Source of the DNA: a virus
IMG/VR virus record: IMGVR_UViG_3300011114_000654
Coordinates: 1-59,001 of that record
Strand: one strand, 5' to 3'
Length of the DNA stretch: 59,001 nt
This document shows, one piece after another, positions 57,572 to 59,001 of the stretch (the stretch's first letter is position 1; every line of letters starts with the position of its first letter). Position numbers and translations under genes: made by a program. A model generated the notes under the pieces. The model was not told where the DNA came from. It was given only the letters and a program-made list of their open reading frames with translations, and ran no database searches.

Positions 57572-57886
57572 ATGAAAGTCATAGAACGTAAAATGTTGCA
57601 AGCTGTAAAGCTTGGAAAGTCTACGGATTTGGGTAATACCCGTATTGTCGCAATTGATAACAGTGTGAAGGTTTACCTATTCAACAATCTAATTGCCACA
57701 CTTGACGGTGATACAGGTACGCTTGACGTTATCACCCGTTATCAGTCGGCTACCACCAAATCACGCCTTAATGCCATCCTGCGCGAATATGCGAATACAT
57801 CAATCCATCAATCGGATTTCGTCTGGTATTACGCGGATAACACGTACACCGGGAACGGCCGTACATTTTGGGGAATTACCAAATGA
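57572..57886 (+). CDS. Hypothetical early protein, 104 aa
   Basis: Unknown protein with TDLGNTRIVAIDNSVKVYLFNNLIATLDG (in part), a beta-rich run typical of small early proteins, and an aromatic-rich C-terminus (FVWYYADNTYTGNGRTFWG). SD GAAAGGTAGG precedes the ATG. The stop overlaps the next start (ATGA). Confidence 0.72.
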   Translation: MKVIERKMLQAVKLGKSTDLGNTRIVAIDNSVKVYLFNNLIATLDGDTGTLDVITRYQSATTKSRLNAILREYANTSIHQSDFVWYYADNTYTGNGRTFWGITK

Positions 57887-58023
57887 GAATGCATCATTTA
57901 CCATCGTACAGAGCGGGCAAATTGACCCGTCATATCCTGCAACGGTTTGCTGTATCTGCAGGGTACCTGCTAGCGTTTTACGTGCTATATATCGGTTTGT
58001 GGATTATTCACAACGGCCGATAG
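57883..58023 (+). CDS. Small membrane protein, 46 aa
   Basis: The start lies in an ATGA overlap with the previous gene. The product has a basic N-terminal half (MRMHHLPSYRAGKLTRHILQ) and one hydrophobic helix (FAVSAGYLLAFYVLYIGLWII, residues 22-42). Basic-in topology (Type II-like) with a short exposed tail is likely. Function unknown; early membrane-targeted peptides of this kind are frequent in lytic phages. Confidence 0.65.
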   Translation: MRMHHLPSYRAGKLTRHILQRFAVSAGYLLAFYVLYIGLWIIHNGR

Positions 58024-58033
58024 GGAAAGCTTG

Positions 58034-58063
58034 GCAGGGTATCACCAGGATTTGGTACCCTGC
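58034..58063 (+). promoter_or_regulatory. Perfect 8-bp hairpin upstream of an SD cassette
   Basis: GCAGGGTA (58034-58041) pairs with TACCCTGC (58056-58063), 14-nt loop, followed by AATTTTT and then GAAAGGTAGG. This copy has a short T-run and might act as a weak terminator or attenuator as well as an RNA 5' hairpin. Confidence 0.65.
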
Positions 58064-58087
58064 AATTTTTGAAAGGTAGGTAGGAAA

Positions 58088-58381
58088 ATGTCGGTTTACA
58101 CTTTGTTAGAACGTGAGGAAATCAATACCTCACATTTGGTTATGGTTCACCCTGATACAGATGATTTTTTCAGCTGGTATGGTTGTGATTCTTGTAACCT
58201 TTCATCTGGTACCACGTTGGGACATACGGTTAACGAAACAAAGTTAACTGATATTGCAACGGGTACAGAGTATGAATTTCAGTTATGCGCAGGATGTAGG
58301 TATGAATTTGAATACCCTTCAAATGATGCCGATGAATTCAACGCAGATGAAAATAATCACGTTACGGAATTGGGAGCTTGA
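58088..58381 (+). CDS. Hypothetical early protein with two CxxC motifs, 97 aa
   Basis: Unknown acidic protein. It carries CDSC (residues 37-40) and CAGC (about 73-76), a plausible small zinc ribbon. SD GAAAGGTAGGTAGG precedes the start. Its 3' end supplies the GGGAG ribosome site of the next gene. Confidence 0.72.
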   Translation: MSVYTLLEREEINTSHLVMVHPDTDDFFSWYGCDSCNLSSGTTLGHTVNETKLTDIATGTEYEFQLCAGCRYEFEYPSNDADEFNADENNHVTELGA

Positions 58382-58383
58382 CA

Positions 58384-58623
58384 ATGGCACGCATAAAACA
58401 GATACAGCAGAAATTGGAATTGTATAACCTGCAGTCGATGATACAAAGTGGAATGCCTGGGTATCGTATAACGATATACACAAAAGAATACCGGCAGATA
58501 TTCTCTGGTAATTCGTCGGAAAGCTTGGCATACCTTGACGGATACGGCCAAGCGTTACATTTGGCAAATCAGAATTCACCATTCTACAATTCTGAATTCC
58601 TGCCAGAATGGTACACAAAGTAG
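58384..58623 (+). CDS. Hypothetical early protein, 79 aa
   Basis: Unknown protein. ATG 58384 is chosen because GGGAG lies 8 nt upstream; an in-frame TTG at 58378 is closer to the SD than optimal. The N-terminus is basic and helical (MARIKQIQQKLELYNLQSMI) and the C-terminus is aromatic and polar. Followed by the hairpin at 58633-58664. Confidence 0.7.
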   Translation: MARIKQIQQKLELYNLQSMIQSGMPGYRITIYTKEYRQIFSGNSSESLAYLDGYGQALHLANQNSPFYNSEFLPEWYTK

Positions 58624-58632
58624 GAAAGGATA

Positions 58633-58664
58633 GCAGGGTACGTGGTAGGTATCGCGTACCCTGC
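58633..58664 (+). promoter_or_regulatory. Perfect 10-bp hairpin upstream of an SD cassette
   Basis: GCAGGGTACG (58633-58642) pairs with CGTACCCTGC (58655-58664) over a 12-nt loop; GGAAAGGTAGG begins at the next base. The stem shares GCAGGGTA/TACCCTGC with the hairpin at 58034. Confidence 0.7.
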
Positions 58665-58681
58665 GGAAAGGTAGGTTAATC

Positions 58682-58942
58682 ATGCGATACAGATACGGTC
58701 ACGATAATTGTTATTACATCAATTGTACGGGTACCCGTTGGGTAATTCCGGGTTATCAGATACGGGTAATTGGGGAAAGCTATAACAAAATTAGGCGTGT
58801 GGATTATTTCGAACAATTCGGTAATTTTGCAACGGCTACGGTACGGGTAAACGGTAAACGATACACAGGATTTGCTGCAGAGTCGGATATTCCAGGCGAT
58901 ACCCTGCCAGTACTAAAGCTTGACAAATGCAGGGTAGGCTAA
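58682..58942 (+). CDS. Hypothetical early protein, 86 aa
   Basis: Unknown, basic, beta-rich protein (YYINCTGTRWVIPGYQIRVIGES and FATATVRVNGKRYTGF). It could be a small OB- or SH3-like fold. SD GGAAAGGTAGG lies 8 nt before the ATG. Last gene before the circular junction. Confidence 0.72.
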   Translation: MRYRYGHDNCYYINCTGTRWVIPGYQIRVIGESYNKIRRVDYFEQFGNFATATVRVNGKRYTGFAAESDIPGDTLPVLKLDKCRVG

Positions 58943-58963
58943 TCGGCAGCATACGTGCAATCT

Positions 58964-58990
58964 ATCTGCCAGCTGTAACGGCTGGCAGAT
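58964..58990 (+). other. Hairpin at the genome junction
   Basis: ATCTGCCAGC (58964-58973) pairs perfectly with GCTGGCAGAT (58981-58990), loop TGTAACG. The right arm belongs to the 25-bp terminal repeat, so the hairpin is intact at the right end and in the circular form, but broken at the left end. It may be the last of the inter-gene hairpins, or a terminator of the 57.2-58.9 kb block. Confidence 0.65.
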
Positions 58991-59001
58991 TCCACGATGC
59001 C
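58977..59001. repeat. Terminal direct repeat, right copy
   Basis: Exact copy of bases 1-25. It shows that the contig ends overlap, so the genome is circular or terminally redundant. A true physical terminal repeat of only 25 bp would be short for a terminase-packaged phage, so assembly overlap is the more likely origin. Confidence 0.9.

Overview
The window is a complete or near-complete genome of a tailed double-stranded DNA phage. The first 25 bases are repeated exactly as the last 25, as expected for a circularly closed assembly of a terminally redundant or permuted genome of about 58,976 bp. A terminase large subunit, portal, scaffold, HK97-like capsid protein, two short head-tail adaptor proteins, no tape-measure or sheath gene, and a run of very large internal-virion-type proteins point to a podovirus-like particle. 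I see no integrase, lysogeny repressor, reverse transcriptase or CRISPR array. The host cannot be named. Purine-rich Shine-Dalgarno (SD) sequences coexist with at least six genes whose -10 box (TANNNT) lies exactly 6 nt before the start codon. That is the signature of leaderless mRNAs, common in Actinomycetota, Deinococcota and some other phyla.

Layout. About 57.2 kb, across the circular junction, to 4.5 kb (+): a block of small unknown genes. Almost all are preceded by a cassette resembling GAAAGGTAGGTAGGTATG. The intergenic gaps hold either a CRP-like palindrome 31-32 bp upstream of a -10 box, or a perfect hairpin. 4.57-14.2 kb (+): DNA metabolism, with a VRR-NUC nuclease, ERF annealing protein, Gp157/Gam-like protein, C5 methyltransferase, replication initiator carrying origin-like repeats, probable helicase loader, DnaB helicase, LuxR-type HTH protein and several Tad2/DUF2829-like small proteins. 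A strong bidirectional terminator sits at 14.24 kb. 14.3-47.0 kb (-): late genes read from terminase (47 kb) to endolysin (14.3 kb). They cover packaging, head, adaptors, three small lysis-type or structural proteins, two tandem copies of a spike module, tail proteins, internal virion proteins (including one of 3010 aa) and a CHAP-like endolysin. 47.0-50.4 kb: a DUF3310 gene, a minus-strand cluster of small basic or repetitive proteins, and a LuxR-type regulator. 50.5-53.2 kb (mostly -): dUTPase, ThyX, SSB and an HNH-like protein. 53.2-53.4 kb: an origin-like region. 53.4-55.8 kb (+): an endonuclease VII-like HNH gene beside a truncated gene, a tRNA-like element, a Tad2-like gene and a beta-class DNA methyltransferase. 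55.8-57.26 kb: structured and non-coding DNA with a SNase-like gene.

How it fits together (inference). Host polymerase, perhaps helped by a CRP/FNR-type activator, would read the 57.2-4.5 kb block first. TTGACA-type promoters at 6.17 and 10.28 kb would then drive recombination and replication genes. Replication could start at the iteron-like repeats inside the initiator gene or at their inverted copy at 53.3 kb, which is flanked by AT-rich DNA. Two methyltransferases and the Tad2-like family look like counter-defence. The duplicated spike module suggests two alternative receptor-binding spikes. No database search was possible; family names rest on motifs visible in the translated sequence.
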